Positions 8,436-16,232 of a DNA stretch of 64,000 nt are shown piece by piece. Numbering within the stretch: position 1 is the first letter of the stretch; the number at the start of each line of letters is the position of its first letter. The DNA lies in NCBI RefSeq assembly GCF_000152965.1, contig NZ_CH902583.1:993002-1057001 (forward strand), in the 5' to 3' direction. Under the pieces are notes generated by a model. That model worked only from the letters and a program-made list of their open reading frames with translations. It was not told the DNA's origin and ran no database searches. Made by a program: the position numbers and the translations under genes. The stretch comes from Roseobacter sp. MED193 (GTDB lineage Bacteria > Pseudomonadota > Alphaproteobacteria > Rhodobacterales > Rhodobacteraceae).

Positions 8436-10025
8436 ATGCCCAGCATTCAGCTTTCCGCGCCCGTTGGGGCCGCACCAAGACCGTTTGAAGGCGCTCCAGT
8501 CAAAAACACAGGCAAAGATGTTTCGCTTTTGCGCGACATGCTGGCGGCGAATGGCATTGGCCCCCTGGGCCAGTCCGCAAAAATAGATGCCGGCCTGATT
8601 AAGGCCATCAACCACTTTCAAAAGAAGGTCGGTTTCAAAGTCACCGACAGTGTCGTCGACCCTGGCGGGAGAACGTTCAAGGCACTGCTGCCAAAGTATC
8701 AAAAAGCCCTTAAAGCGCTTGAGAAAGCAAGCAGGGAACCCCTGTATCAGATGAAGTTCAAGGGGAAGACCATCCTGTGCAACAAGGCGGACTATGATCG
8801 TCTCTATGCTCAGGCGCTCAAGAACGTCCATAGCCGGGTCAGCTCTCTGCTCTCCTACAACCGTGTCTTGCAGATCAACCAAAAGGAATACCAGGCCCTC
8901 GCGGATTTCAGTAACAATGCCGCAACCGCGCTTATGCACGCGCTGTTTGTCTCTGTTGCCACCACCGGCGCCCCCAGCCCGGCGCTTGCCAAAAAAGCCG
9001 CCAGCGCCGCCGCCACCCTGAACAAGCTGAAAACCAGTAAGGATCTCGCCCGCATCCACAAAGAACTGCCTCAGGCGGAAAAGGCCATACAGAGCTTTGC
9101 CAAGGACATGAACCGGTTTGAGAGCCAGTATATTTCCGGCGGCAAAAACATTGTGACGGGCCTCGAAATGACCCGCGATCTGGGCTTTGTCGCCGTCGGC
9201 ATTATTGCGACGCCGATGATCGTCACCGCCGGGGCCAGCCTGACCGTGGCAATGGTTGCTTCAGGCGCAGGGGTTTCCCTGCTGCAGTCAGCAATCGATG
9301 AAGGCGTGAAACATCAAACAGGGCAGACAGACGACATCGGAGCCTCAGCGAAAAAAGTGCTGATTGATACTTTGGTCGGCGGGCTGCTTGCAAGGATCCC
9401 GACAAAGGCTCCAAAACAGTTCTTGTCAAAAATCAGCACCCAGGTGGCTGCCAGGGTGTCCACCAAGACCTCTCTGGTCCAAAAGAGCACGATCCTGAAA
9501 TACTCAGACAAGGTGATCCATGACGGCGGCCTGCAACTCTACAAAAGCAGCTATGAAGAAGCGGTCAAATTGACGGGCGACAGCATCAAAAAGGGCAAGC
9601 CGCCCAGCGCCAAAGATCTGGAACGGATTGTGTCAGACATGGTGGACAATTCGGTTGCCACTTTGATCAATTCCCGGCTCGATGACCTTTTCAAAAAATT
9701 CTCTTATCAGCACAAGGACATCATCACCTACACCCTGGTGCCACAGCGATTGAACAAGCTGGTGAAGAAAAACAAAGTCGGCGCCACGCTGACCGCCCAG
9801 GCCCATGCCAAGATCGCAACCAAGGTCAGCGACAGCATCATCAAGGGAACCCTAAAGCAGGTCAGGAAACACGCCGACAGTACCCTGTCCGCTGCCACCG
9901 GGGCAGAAAGCCCCGAGCAGCTCAGCAAAAAGTTCTCCGCAGCCTGTGCCGCAGACAGATCGATCCTAACTCTGATTGATGCTCAGATAGAGGCCGAACT
10001 AAAGCAGGCAAAGGCCAAGAAATAG
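8436..10025 (+). CDS. Orphan protein with peptidoglycan-binding-like N terminus and hydrophobic core
   Basis: Protein of about 529 residues that I do not recognise as a whole. Residues about 25-75 (VSLLRDMLAANGIG ... INHFQKKVGF ... VDPGGRTFKALLP) resemble the peptidoglycan-binding-like repeat found on phage lysins and injection-system cargo. A Lys/Ala-rich helical region follows, then a strongly hydrophobic Gly/Ala/Val segment at about 249-288, then a long Lys-rich helical C-terminal half. No signal peptide is visible. The architecture of wall-binding module, membrane-active hydrophobic hairpin and basic helices suggests an exported effector or toxin. No secretion, VgrG or immunity gene is recognisable beside it. 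I use the ATG at 8436; a TTG at 8424 is also in frame. The product is coherent over 1.6 kb, so the gene is real, but the function is unknown. Confidence 0.72.
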   Translation: MPSIQLSAPVGAAPRPFEGAPVKNTGKDVSLLRDMLAANGIGPLGQSAKIDAGLIKAINHFQKKVGFKVTDSVVDPGGRTFKALLPKYQKALKALEKASREPLYQMKFKGKTILCNKADYDRLYAQALKNVHSRVSSLLSYNRVLQINQKEYQALADFSNNAATALMHALFVSVATTGAPSPALAKKAASAAATLNKLKTSKDLARIHKELPQAEKAIQSFAKDMNRFESQYISGGKNIVTGLEMTRDLGFVAVGIIATPMIVTAGASLTVAMVASGAGVSLLQSAIDEGVKHQTGQTDDIGASAKKVLIDTLVGGLLARIPTKAPKQFLSKISTQVAARVSTKTSLVQKSTILKYSDKVIHDGGLQLYKSSYEEAVKLTGDSIKKGKPPSAKDLERIVSDMVDNSVATLINSRLDDLFKKFSYQHKDIITYTLVPQRLNKLVKKNKVGATLTAQAHAKIATKVSDSIIKGTLKQVRKHADSTLSAATGAESPEQLSKKFSAACAADRSILTLIDAQIEAELKQAKAKK

Positions 10026-10177
10026 CGCCCTGCAGCCCTGTGCTGCCCCGTGCCCTGGCCACTGCAAACCACATCTTCAGCAAAGACGCATAGCCCGTAT
10101 CTGATTTACAGAATCTGCGCATTTTTCTCTTGTGCCTCTCGCCCAACCCCACTAGAAGCCCCTTCACCAAATGTAGC

Positions 10178-10252
10178 GCGGGCGTAGCTCAGGGGTAGAG
10201 CATAACCTTGCCAAGGTTAGGGTCGGGCGTTCGAATCGCCTCGCCCGCTCCA
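10178..10252 (+). tRNA. tRNA-Gly (anticodon GCC), copy 1
   Basis: A 75-nt tRNA with encoded CCA. The acceptor stem GCGGGCG/CGCCCGC is perfect, the D-arm is GTAGCTCAGGGGTAGAGC, the anticodon arm TAACC-TTGCCAA-GGTTA gives anticodon GCC, and the T-arm contains GTTCGAATC. The other two copies at 12485 and 12724 have the same 75 nt. Confidence 0.97.
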
Positions 10253-10266
10253 TTTGGATCTTGAAC

Positions 10267-10293
10267 AGGCCACTCCTTCGGGGGTGGCCTTTC
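10267..10293 (+). terminator. Terminator of tRNA-Gly copy 1
   Basis: A 10-bp stem AGGCCACTCC/GGGGTGGCCT is closed by a TTCG tetraloop and followed by TT, 14 bp after the tRNA. Its sequence differs from the terminators of copies 2 and 3. Confidence 0.75.
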
Positions 10294-10395
10294 GCGTTGC
10301 AATGGGTAACCCTTAGCAAAGCCTTGCGCGGAATCAGCTTTGCGCTTAGGAACAGATCCAGAACACCAAAACAAAAAGCAGGCAGGCCGCACCAC

Positions 10396-11355
10396 ATGCT
10401 CACATCCGTAGAACTATGCGCAGGGGCTGGCGGTCAGGCTCTGGGACTGGAACGTGCCGGCTTTGATCACACCGCATTGGTCGAAATCGACAAACACTGC
10501 TGTGCCACGCTGCGCCACAACCGGCCCAACTGGAATGTGCTCGAAGAAGACCTGCGCCTGTTCAAAGACGACGCCAGCGCTTACAAAGGCATTGATCTGC
10601 TGGCTGGTGGCCTACCCTGCCCGCCCTTTTCGGTCGCAGGCAAACAGCTGGGCGAAAAGGATGAGCGCAATCTCTTTGACGATGCGATTCATATCGTCGA
10701 TGCGACCCGTCCCCGTGCGGTAATGATCGAAAACGTACGCGGGTTTCTGGATGCCGCCTTTCATGACTACCGTGAAAAGCTGAAAAAGCAGCTCTCCAAG
10801 CTCGGCTATGAAACCGATTGGCGCCTGCTCAATGCCTCCGATTTCGGCGTGCCACAGCTGCGCCCGCGGGTGGCAATCGTGGCGCTGCGCAAAGAATACT
10901 CGGACCAGTTCAACTGGCCGGACCCACTGCCACACAATCCACCCACCGTCGGCGAAACCCTGTTGGACCTGATGAGGGCCCGCGGCTGGAGCGGTGCCGA
11001 TGACTGGGCTGCCCAGGCGGATGAGATTGCCCCAACAATCGTCGGGGGGTCCAAGAAACACGGCGGGCCGGACCTGGGCCCAACACGGGCACGGCGCGCC
11101 TGGGCCTCGCTGGGGGTTGAGGGACGCACCATCGCCTATGAGGCGCCAGACCCTTTCCACAACGACATGCCCCGCCTCACCGTGCGTATGGTTGCGCGCA
11201 TCCAGGGCTTCCCGGACGCCTGGCATTTCACTGGTGCCAAGACCAATGCCTATCGCCAGGTTGGCAATGCCTTCCCGCCCCCCGTCGCCGAGGCCGTGGC
11301 GCGCCAACTGCGCGAGGCCATCGCCCGCCCCGCCCTACGTGTGGTCTCGAAATAG
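10396..11355 (+). CDS. DNA (cytosine-5-)-methyltransferase of a type II restriction-modification system
   Basis: C5-cytosine DNA methyltransferase, 319 residues from the ATG at 10396 (MLTSVELCAGAGG). The conserved motifs are in order: motif I ELCAGAGGQALGLERAGF (AdoMet), motif IV GLPCPPFS with catalytic Cys75, motif VI ENVRGF, motif VIII-like QLRPRVAIVA, then a target-recognition region, motif IX RLTVRMVARIQGFP and motif X QVGNAFPPPVAEAVA. Upstream in-frame Met codons add only non-homologous sequence that overlaps the tRNA terminator. The adjacent downstream gene is a NaeI-type endonuclease, so this enzyme most likely protects the same site (GCCGGC if specificity is conserved). It sits between tRNA-Gly copies 1 and 2, which suggests acquisition as a cassette. 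Confidence 0.95.
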   Translation: MLTSVELCAGAGGQALGLERAGFDHTALVEIDKHCCATLRHNRPNWNVLEEDLRLFKDDASAYKGIDLLAGGLPCPPFSVAGKQLGEKDERNLFDDAIHIVDATRPRAVMIENVRGFLDAAFHDYREKLKKQLSKLGYETDWRLLNASDFGVPQLRPRVAIVALRKEYSDQFNWPDPLPHNPPTVGETLLDLMRARGWSGADDWAAQADEIAPTIVGGSKKHGGPDLGPTRARRAWASLGVEGRTIAYEAPDPFHNDMPRLTVRMVARIQGFPDAWHFTGAKTNAYRQVGNAFPPPVAEAVARQLREAIARPALRVVSK

Positions 11356-11460
11356 GCCCATCCAAAACAGCAGGCCTTCGCTCCAAAAGCGCCTGTCCTT
11401 TCCCTTTCACCTTTCTATAAATATTCAAATTCACCGATTTCGGCCCAGACCGAGGTAGAT

Positions 11461-12360
11461 ATGAAACGCAGCCTTCCGCCCAGTCTCATTGTCCGGGGTC
11501 ACCCGGATTTCGACGCTCTGACCGCGCTGGCAACAGAGATCACCGCCCGCGCTGGCGGGACACTGGAACTGCACCAGAGCTTCCCGGCCATGCTGCGCCG
11601 CTGCATTGATGATGTGATCATGACCCCAAAGACGGGGCGACGCGCCTATGAAGAGCTGGAAAAGACCGAAAAGACCTATATCGGCACCCGCGTCGAGATC
11701 GAGCTGCGCGCCCTATTGCGCCTGCCCCGTGGGCGGCTGGACACCGAAATCCTCGGCCGTGACGTAGACATCAAGAACACCATGGGCAGCAACTGGATGA
11801 TTCCAACCGAAGCGCTGGATCAGCCCTGTCTGCTGGTGGCCGCCGACGAGGCCCGCGCCCGCTGCTACCTCGGGCTGATTGTGGCGCGCCCCGCCTATCT
11901 GACCCAGGGGAAAAACAAAGACGGCAAGGGGTCGATCTCAGCCGCTGGTTTTGGCAATATCCTTTGGCTTATGTGCGACCACGCCTACCCCGCTAATTTC
12001 TGGCGGGGCCAGGACCCCCATGTGGTCACCACGATTTTTTCACAAAGCACCGGCAATACCCGCATGGCCAGCCTGTTTCGCCAGATCCAGGCCTGCCCCA
12101 TCGCCCGTGATGTGGTCGAAGCTGTGGCCCAGCAAAAGGATTTTATGCGCCGCATTCGCTCAGACAAGGGCCGGGGCACCCGAGACCTGCTGGAAAAAGA
12201 AGGCATCCTGCTGTTGTCCGGCCAGTATGATAGCCAGTTGATAAAGGCCCTGGGGCTGCCCCACTGCCGGGGCTCGGAATTCATCTCTTGCACACCCCGC
12301 GGAGCCCTACAGCGCCGCATGGCAGAACAGGCAGGGTTTCAACTGCCAGAGCTGTCTTAG
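11461..12360 (+). CDS. NaeI-family type II (IIE) restriction endonuclease
   Basis: A 299-residue protein that I recognise as similar to NaeI, a type IIE enzyme that cuts GCCGGC and needs a second site as allosteric effector. Matching segments, from memory of the family, are ELEKTEKTYIGTRVEIEL (catalytic Glu79), the nuclease signature Asp94-x8-Asp103-x-Lys105 in DTEILGRDVDIK, and the C-terminal DNA-binding domain with RMASLFRQIQ, VEAVAQQKDFMRRIR and GILLLSGQYD. NaeI Leu43, whose change to Lys is known to give topoisomerase activity, appears to align with Val52 here. The 105-bp gap after the methyltransferase and the same orientation suit an R-M pair. Specificity is inferred from family only. 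Confidence 0.88.
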   Translation: MKRSLPPSLIVRGHPDFDALTALATEITARAGGTLELHQSFPAMLRRCIDDVIMTPKTGRRAYEELEKTEKTYIGTRVEIELRALLRLPRGRLDTEILGRDVDIKNTMGSNWMIPTEALDQPCLLVAADEARARCYLGLIVARPAYLTQGKNKDGKGSISAAGFGNILWLMCDHAYPANFWRGQDPHVVTTIFSQSTGNTRMASLFRQIQACPIARDVVEAVAQQKDFMRRIRSDKGRGTRDLLEKEGILLLSGQYDSQLIKALGLPHCRGSEFISCTPRGALQRRMAEQAGFQLPELS

Positions 12361-12484
12361 CTGATCCCTTTATCGGCGGGAAAAACGCGCCCCGGCGCTG
12401 CGCAAAGAATTCTCACCCCAGTGATCACTTTCCCTCTTGCGGGTCTGCCGAGGATTGCCTAAATACCGCTTCACTAAATGTAGC

Positions 12485-12559
12485 GCGGGCGTAGCTCAGG
12501 GGTAGAGCATAACCTTGCCAAGGTTAGGGTCGGGCGTTCGAATCGCCTCGCCCGCTCCA
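12485..12559 (+). tRNA. tRNA-Gly (anticodon GCC), copy 2
   Basis: Identical over 75 nt to the copy at 10178, including the encoded CCA. First unit of the tandem duplication, immediately downstream of the endonuclease gene. Confidence 0.97.
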
Positions 12560-12571
12560 TTTGGACCAAAC

Positions 12572-12608
12572 AGGCCGCTGGATGCATCTCGCATCGGCGG
12601 CCTTTTTG
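12572..12608 (+). terminator. Terminator of tRNA-Gly copy 2
   Basis: Outer stem AGGCCGC/GCGGCCT and inner stem GATGC/GCATC around ATCTC, followed by TTTT. Confidence 0.85.
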
Positions 12609-12723
12609 TTTGGGCTGCCTGGCTCGCGCCCTGCTTGGGACGCCTAAAATTTCTTCGATGCACTCTATTTTGCCCTTGCGGCCTGTCGCAGCTTTGCCTA
12701 AATACCGGCTCACCAAATGTAGC

Positions 12724-12798
12724 GCGGGCGTAGCTCAGGGGTAGAGCATAACCTTGCCAAGGTTAGGGTCGGGCGTTCGAATCGCCTCGCCCGCTCCA
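12724..12798 (+). tRNA. tRNA-Gly (anticodon GCC), copy 3
   Basis: Third identical 75-nt copy with encoded CCA. It starts 239 bp after copy 2. Confidence 0.97.
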
Positions 12799-12810
12799 TT
12801 TGGACCAAAC

Positions 12811-12847
12811 AGGCCGTTGGGTGCTTCTTGCATCGGCGGCCTTTTTG
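12811..12847 (+). terminator. Terminator of tRNA-Gly copy 3
   Basis: AGGCCG/CGGCCT outer stem with an imperfect GGTGC/GCATC inner stem, followed by TTTTTG. Homologous to the terminator of copy 2. Confidence 0.82.
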
Positions 12848-13041
12848 TTTGCAGTTCCCCCTTTGCTGGCCGGATTCCGCCCTCGCAGGAGGCACACGAG
12901 ACCTTTTGATCAAATTTCTTTGACCTCCCTGACAAAACAAGACAAAGCTAGCCGCAACGGCGCCGTCAGGATTTTCGTCGCGCCACTTGATTGTCTCCGC
13001 AGATGTCTCAGACACACGCGCCATATCAGAGGAATTTTGCA

Positions 13042-14394
13042 ATGGCTCCAGTCATTTACCCCACAACCAACCTCACTGCGACCGAACAGATGTGCCTGGA
13101 ACGCGGCGAGGGAATCTACGTCTTCGACAGCGAAGGCAACAAATATATCGAAGGCCTCTCCGGTCTGTGGTGCACCTCTCTGGGCTATGACAACAAAGAG
13201 GTGATCGGCGCAATCACCGAGCAACTCAACACTCTTCCCTTCAGCCACACTTTTGGCGGCAAGACCCATCAGCCGATCATCGACCTGGCGGAAAAACTGA
13301 AAGCCATGGTGCCAGTGGAAGACGCCTATATCTTCTTTGGCAATTCCGGCTCTGACGCCAATGACAGCCACTACAAAATGCTGCGCTACTATTTCAATGC
13401 GATTGGCAAACCAGAAAAGCGCAAGATCATCACCCGCGAGCGTGGCTATCACGGCGTCACCGTCGCCGCCGGCTCTCTGACCTCGCTGCCCGCCAATCTG
13501 GCGCATTTTGATGCCCCCATAGAGGCCCTGAGCATCCTGCGCACCGATGCGCCACATTACTACACTGGCCGTAAGGGCAACGAGACAGAGGCCCAGTTTG
13601 TCGACCGCATCCTGCAAAACCTCGAAGACCAGATCCTGGCGGAAGATCCCGACACCATCGCCGCGATGATCATGGAGCCCATCACCGGCGCCTCCGGCGT
13701 TATTGTGCCCCCAGAAGGCTATTACGAAAAAGTCCAAGCGCTGCTGCGTAAATACGGAATTCTGGTCTGGGCGGATGAAGTGATTACCGGCTTTGGTCGC
13801 ACCGGTGCGGATTTCGGCTGCACCACCATGGGCATCCAGCCCGATCTGATGACATTCGCCAAACAGCTCTCCTCGGCCTATTTCCCGATCTCGGCCAGCG
13901 TGATCCCCGGCTGGATGTATAAGGAAATGGTCGCGCCCTCAAATGAGGTCGGTGTCTTTGGCCATGGCTACACCTATTCGGGCCATCCCGCTGCCTGTGC
14001 TGCCGCGTTAAAAACGCTCGAAATCTATGAGCGTGACAACCTGTTTGAACACGCGGCCGAGGTTGGCAGCTATATGCAGGACGAGCTGCGCCGCATCTTT
14101 GCTGACCATCCCCTGGTGGGCGAAGTGCGCGGCAAAGGCCTGATTGCAGCGCTAGAGCTGGTCTCCAACAAAACCACCGGGGCGACGATTGCCGGCGGCA
14201 AGGGCGGCGCTGCCGCAGTTAAAGCCTGTCAGGACAACGGAGTGATCCTGCGTGCGGTTGCAGGCAATGCTCTGGCCTTCTGCCCGCCGCTGATCATAAC
14301 CAAACCCGAAATTGATGATATGCTGACACGGGTCAAAACCGCCCTGGACAGCAGTTATGAACGCCTCAAGGCTGAAGGCCTGCTCGATAGCTGA
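13042..14394 (+). CDS. Class III (PLP-dependent) aminotransferase
   Basis: Omega-amino-acid aminotransferase of fold type I, class III, 450 residues from the ATG at 13042. An AGAGGA ribosome-binding site 8 bases upstream decides this start over the in-frame Met codons at 12991 and 13003. Visible features are NSGSDANDSHYKM (PLP phosphate cup), RGYHGVT, EPITGASGV, WADEVITGFGRTG (cofactor Asp) and the Schiff-base Lys in MTFAKQLSSAYFP. The family includes taurine-, beta-alanine- and putrescine-pyruvate transaminases, and the substrate cannot be assigned from sequence alone. No catabolic partner adjoins it. A stand-alone AsnC-type sensor gene lies convergently downstream, and a strong terminator separates the two. 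Confidence 0.92.
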   Translation: MAPVIYPTTNLTATEQMCLERGEGIYVFDSEGNKYIEGLSGLWCTSLGYDNKEVIGAITEQLNTLPFSHTFGGKTHQPIIDLAEKLKAMVPVEDAYIFFGNSGSDANDSHYKMLRYYFNAIGKPEKRKIITRERGYHGVTVAAGSLTSLPANLAHFDAPIEALSILRTDAPHYYTGRKGNETEAQFVDRILQNLEDQILAEDPDTIAAMIMEPITGASGVIVPPEGYYEKVQALLRKYGILVWADEVITGFGRTGADFGCTTMGIQPDLMTFAKQLSSAYFPISASVIPGWMYKEMVAPSNEVGVFGHGYTYSGHPAACAAALKTLEIYERDNLFEHAAEVGSYMQDELRRIFADHPLVGEVRGKGLIAALELVSNKTTGATIAGGKGGAAAVKACQDNGVILRAVAGNALAFCPPLIITKPEIDDMLTRVKTALDSSYERLKAEGLLDS

Positions 14395-14415
14395 TCCCCC
14401 CACGGATCCAAACAA

Positions 14416-14448
14416 AGACGCCCCGGATATCCTCCGGGGCGTCTTTTT
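14416..14448. terminator. Strong hairpin terminator after the aminotransferase
   Basis: A perfect 10-bp stem GACGCCCCGG/CCGGGGCGTC with loop ATATCCT is followed by TTTTT on the plus strand, and an AAA flank on the other side could also serve the convergent AsnC-type gene. Confidence 0.9.
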
Positions 14449-14475
14449 GTGTGGGTTGAGGCAGGTGATCCAGGC

Positions 14476-14715
14476 TCAGAAGACCTTAAAGGTCATGGTG
14501 GTGAGCGAGCGCTCGATATTAGGGATCACCAGGAGGTGTTCATTGATATATTTGCCCACATCCGCATCCGAAGGGATATAGAGCTTCATCAGGAGATCAT
14601 ATTCTCCGCTGGTGGAATAGAGCTCAGAATGGATTTCGCGCAGGGCGATTTCCTCTGCCACCGAATAGGTGGTGCCGGGCTTGCAGCGGATCTGAATGAA
14701 TACGCAGGTCGACAT
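14476..14715 (-). CDS. Stand-alone Lrp/AsnC ligand-binding (RAM) domain protein
   Basis: A 79-residue protein consisting only of the C-terminal effector-binding (RAM) domain of Lrp/AsnC regulators, with no helix-turn-helix. The alpha-beta fold shows as CVFIQIRCKPG, then AEEIALREIHSEL, then SGEYDLLMKLYIP, then a C-terminal IERSLTTMTFKVF strand. Such stand-alone RAM proteins form oligomers and bind amino acids; some modulate full-length Lrp partners. Length is normal for the stand-alone class, so it is not a truncated regulator. It is divergent from hisB, convergent with the aminotransferase. Confidence 0.9.
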   Translation of the reverse strand: MSTCVFIQIRCKPGTTYSVAEEIALREIHSELYSTSGEYDLLMKLYIPSDADVGKYINEHLLVIPNIERSLTTMTFKVF

Positions 14716-14896
14716 GGGGCGTCCCTCTGGTCTTTGAGAACAATTGATTTGGCTCCCAAGCTGTCACGACAGACGCGCGGGCGCAATGGCCCCTGGGCGC
14801 AGCAAGGACCTCAGCGTGGCGAACAGCCGGCTAAGCCCTTGAGCCAGCCCCCCTCTCCGCCCTATAAGTGGCGCGCAGACAGCAAGGAATGCCCAT

Positions 14897-15484
14897 ATGC
14901 GTAGCGCTAAAATCAGCCGCCAAACCGCCGAAACCGAAATCAGCGTTGAGATCAATCTCGACGGATCCGGCTCTTATGACAATCAGACGGGGGTAGGTTT
15001 TTTTGACCATATGCTGGATCAGCTGGCCCGCCACTCGCTGATCGACATGACCATTCGCGCCAAGGGGGATTATCACATTGACGATCACCACACAGTCGAG
15101 GACACCGGCATTGCTCTGGGCCAGGCCCTTGCGCAGGCGCTTGGCGATAAAAAGGGCATCCGTCGGTATGGGGAATGCCACCTGCCGATGGATGATGCCC
15201 AGGTACGCTGCGCCCTGGATCTCTCTGCGCGTCCCTATCTGGTCTGGAATGTCGAAATCCCCACCCAAAAGATCGGCACATTTGATACCGAGCTGGTGCG
15301 AGAATTCTTTACGGCCTTTGCCACGCAGGGTGGCATCACCCTTCATATCGACCAGCTGCATGGCTTCAATAGCCACCACATTGTCGAAGCCACCTTCAAA
15401 TCCGTGGCGCGTGCCCTGCGCTTGGCAGTAGAAACCGATCCGCGCAAATCCGATGCGATCCCCTCGACCAAAGGCGCGCTCTAG
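14897..15484 (+). CDS. hisB: Imidazoleglycerol-phosphate dehydratase
   Basis: Converts imidazole glycerol phosphate to imidazole acetol phosphate in histidine synthesis, using manganese. At 195 residues it is the monofunctional form without the N-terminal histidinol phosphatase of enterobacteria. Metal-binding motifs are visible: [34 protein letters not shown] and the second repeat's [14 protein letters not shown]. It is the first of the his genes here. The order hisB-H-A-F-E is conserved, but unrelated genes are interposed. Confidence 0.97.
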   Translation: MRSAKISRQTAETEISVEINLDGSGSYDNQTGVGFFDHMLDQLARHSLIDMTIRAKGDYHIDDHHTVEDTGIALGQALAQALGDKKGIRRYGECHLPMDDAQVRCALDLSARPYLVWNVEIPTQKIGTFDTELVREFFTAFATQGGITLHIDQLHGFNSHHIVEATFKSVARALRLAVETDPRKSDAIPSTKGAL

Positions 15485-15516
15485 CTGCGCCACTTGATCG
15501 CATAGCCTCCCAGACC

Positions 15517-16137
15517 TCAGGCCGGTTGCTCAACCGGCCTGTTTCTATCGCGCCTAAGCAACCACTCTGCCAACAACATATTTGGTACCCAGCAGGCCCA
15601 GGCCACTAGCGAATAGCCCAATTCCTCGCCCAAGGTCGCAAAAAGAAACGGCAAATATAGCCGCAGAGTCACAGCCGCAAAGGTCAGGGCTCCGGATCGG
15701 ATCATCCAGGCCCGATGCTCGGTAATGCGTCCCCGGATGGCCAGCCAGATCCCCTGCCCCGTTGTGCCCAGCCACAATAGCGCCAGCAAACCAAAGCCCA
15801 GGGCCGCAACAGCGCCGGATGTCGAGCCAATCGCCAAAACCAGCCCCCCGAGCCCAGAGACCAAAATTGCCAGCCCATAGCCCCGCCCCAACCAGCGATG
15901 CAAATCCGGGCGGCGCTGCCGCAGCCCCTGCCAAAACTGAAATGGCAGCAACATCAATGCCACCGGGGCCAGCCCGACATGGGCATAGAAGGCCAGCGGC
16001 CGCTCCAGCGCGTGATAGGCCACAAAGGGCATGGATAGCTCGACCCCAAGCAGCAAAAAACGCCAGGATGCCAAAGCAATCAACAAGCATGAAAGCCAAA
16101 AGAAAGTCCTGCGCAGGCGCGGCATGAAAACAGACAT
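15517..16137 (-). CDS. DUF2306-family membrane protein
   Basis: A 206-residue polytopic inner-membrane protein with about six hydrophobic segments. The ITEHRAWMIRSGALTFAAVTLRL stretch is the hallmark of DUF2306. The function of the family is unknown. The start is Met at 16137 (MSVFMPRLRR); an internal Met at 16125 is also possible. It is divergent from a TetR regulator with three palindromic sites between them, so it is very likely the regulator's target. Confidence 0.85.
   Translation of the reverse strand: MSVFMPRLRRTFFWLSCLLIALASWRFLLLGVELSMPFVAYHALERPLAFYAHVGLAPVALMLLPFQFWQGLRQRRPDLHRWLGRGYGLAILVSGLGGLVLAIGSTSGAVAALGFGLLALLWLGTTGQGIWLAIRGRITEHRAWMIRSGALTFAAVTLRLYLPFLFATLGEELGYSLVAWACWVPNMLLAEWLLRRDRNRPVEQPA
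15519..15547 (+). terminator. Hairpin terminator after hisB
   Basis: A perfect 9-bp stem AGGCCGGTT/AACCGGCCT around GCTC, followed by GTTTCT. It overlaps the last codons of the convergent DUF2306 gene. The T-run is weak. Confidence 0.55.
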
Positions 16138-16155
16138 GGGTATTCATTCTCCAAC

Positions 16156-16209
16156 TTTACAGTGTAAACTTTACATTGTAAAAATCACAGCCAGCTTGAC
16201 AGTGTCAAG
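16156..16209. promoter_or_regulatory. Three palindromic operators between DUF2306 and tetR genes
   Basis: Three perfect palindromes with the same plan: TTTACA-G-TGTAAA at 16156-16168, TTTACA-T-TGTAAA at 16170-16182 and CTTGACA-G-TGTCAAG at 16195-16209. Centres are 14 and 26 bp apart. They occupy the 95-bp divergent promoter region, the usual arrangement for a TetR repressor controlling itself and its neighbour. The third contains a TTGACA that could double as a -35 element. Confidence 0.85.
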
Positions 16210-16232
16210 CGTCCTGATACTCTCTGCGCCAA

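Larger units (their letters stand above)
12433..12850 (+). repeat. Tandem duplication of a tRNA-Gly transcription unit
   Basis: Two roughly 180-bp units offset by 239 bp share an upstream GCCTAAATACCG segment, an identical tRNA-Gly, an ATTTGGACCAAACAGGCCG spacer and a hairpin terminator ending CGGCCTTTTTGTTTG. Upstream and terminator-loop sequences differ by scattered substitutions, so the duplication is not recent. The outer boundaries are approximate. Confidence 0.85.

Noticed and set aside
10164-10403. Minus-strand frames across the tRNA-Gly genes (also at 12474 and 12710)
   Set aside because: They share the same peptide because they read the tRNA and its repeat backwards; not genes.
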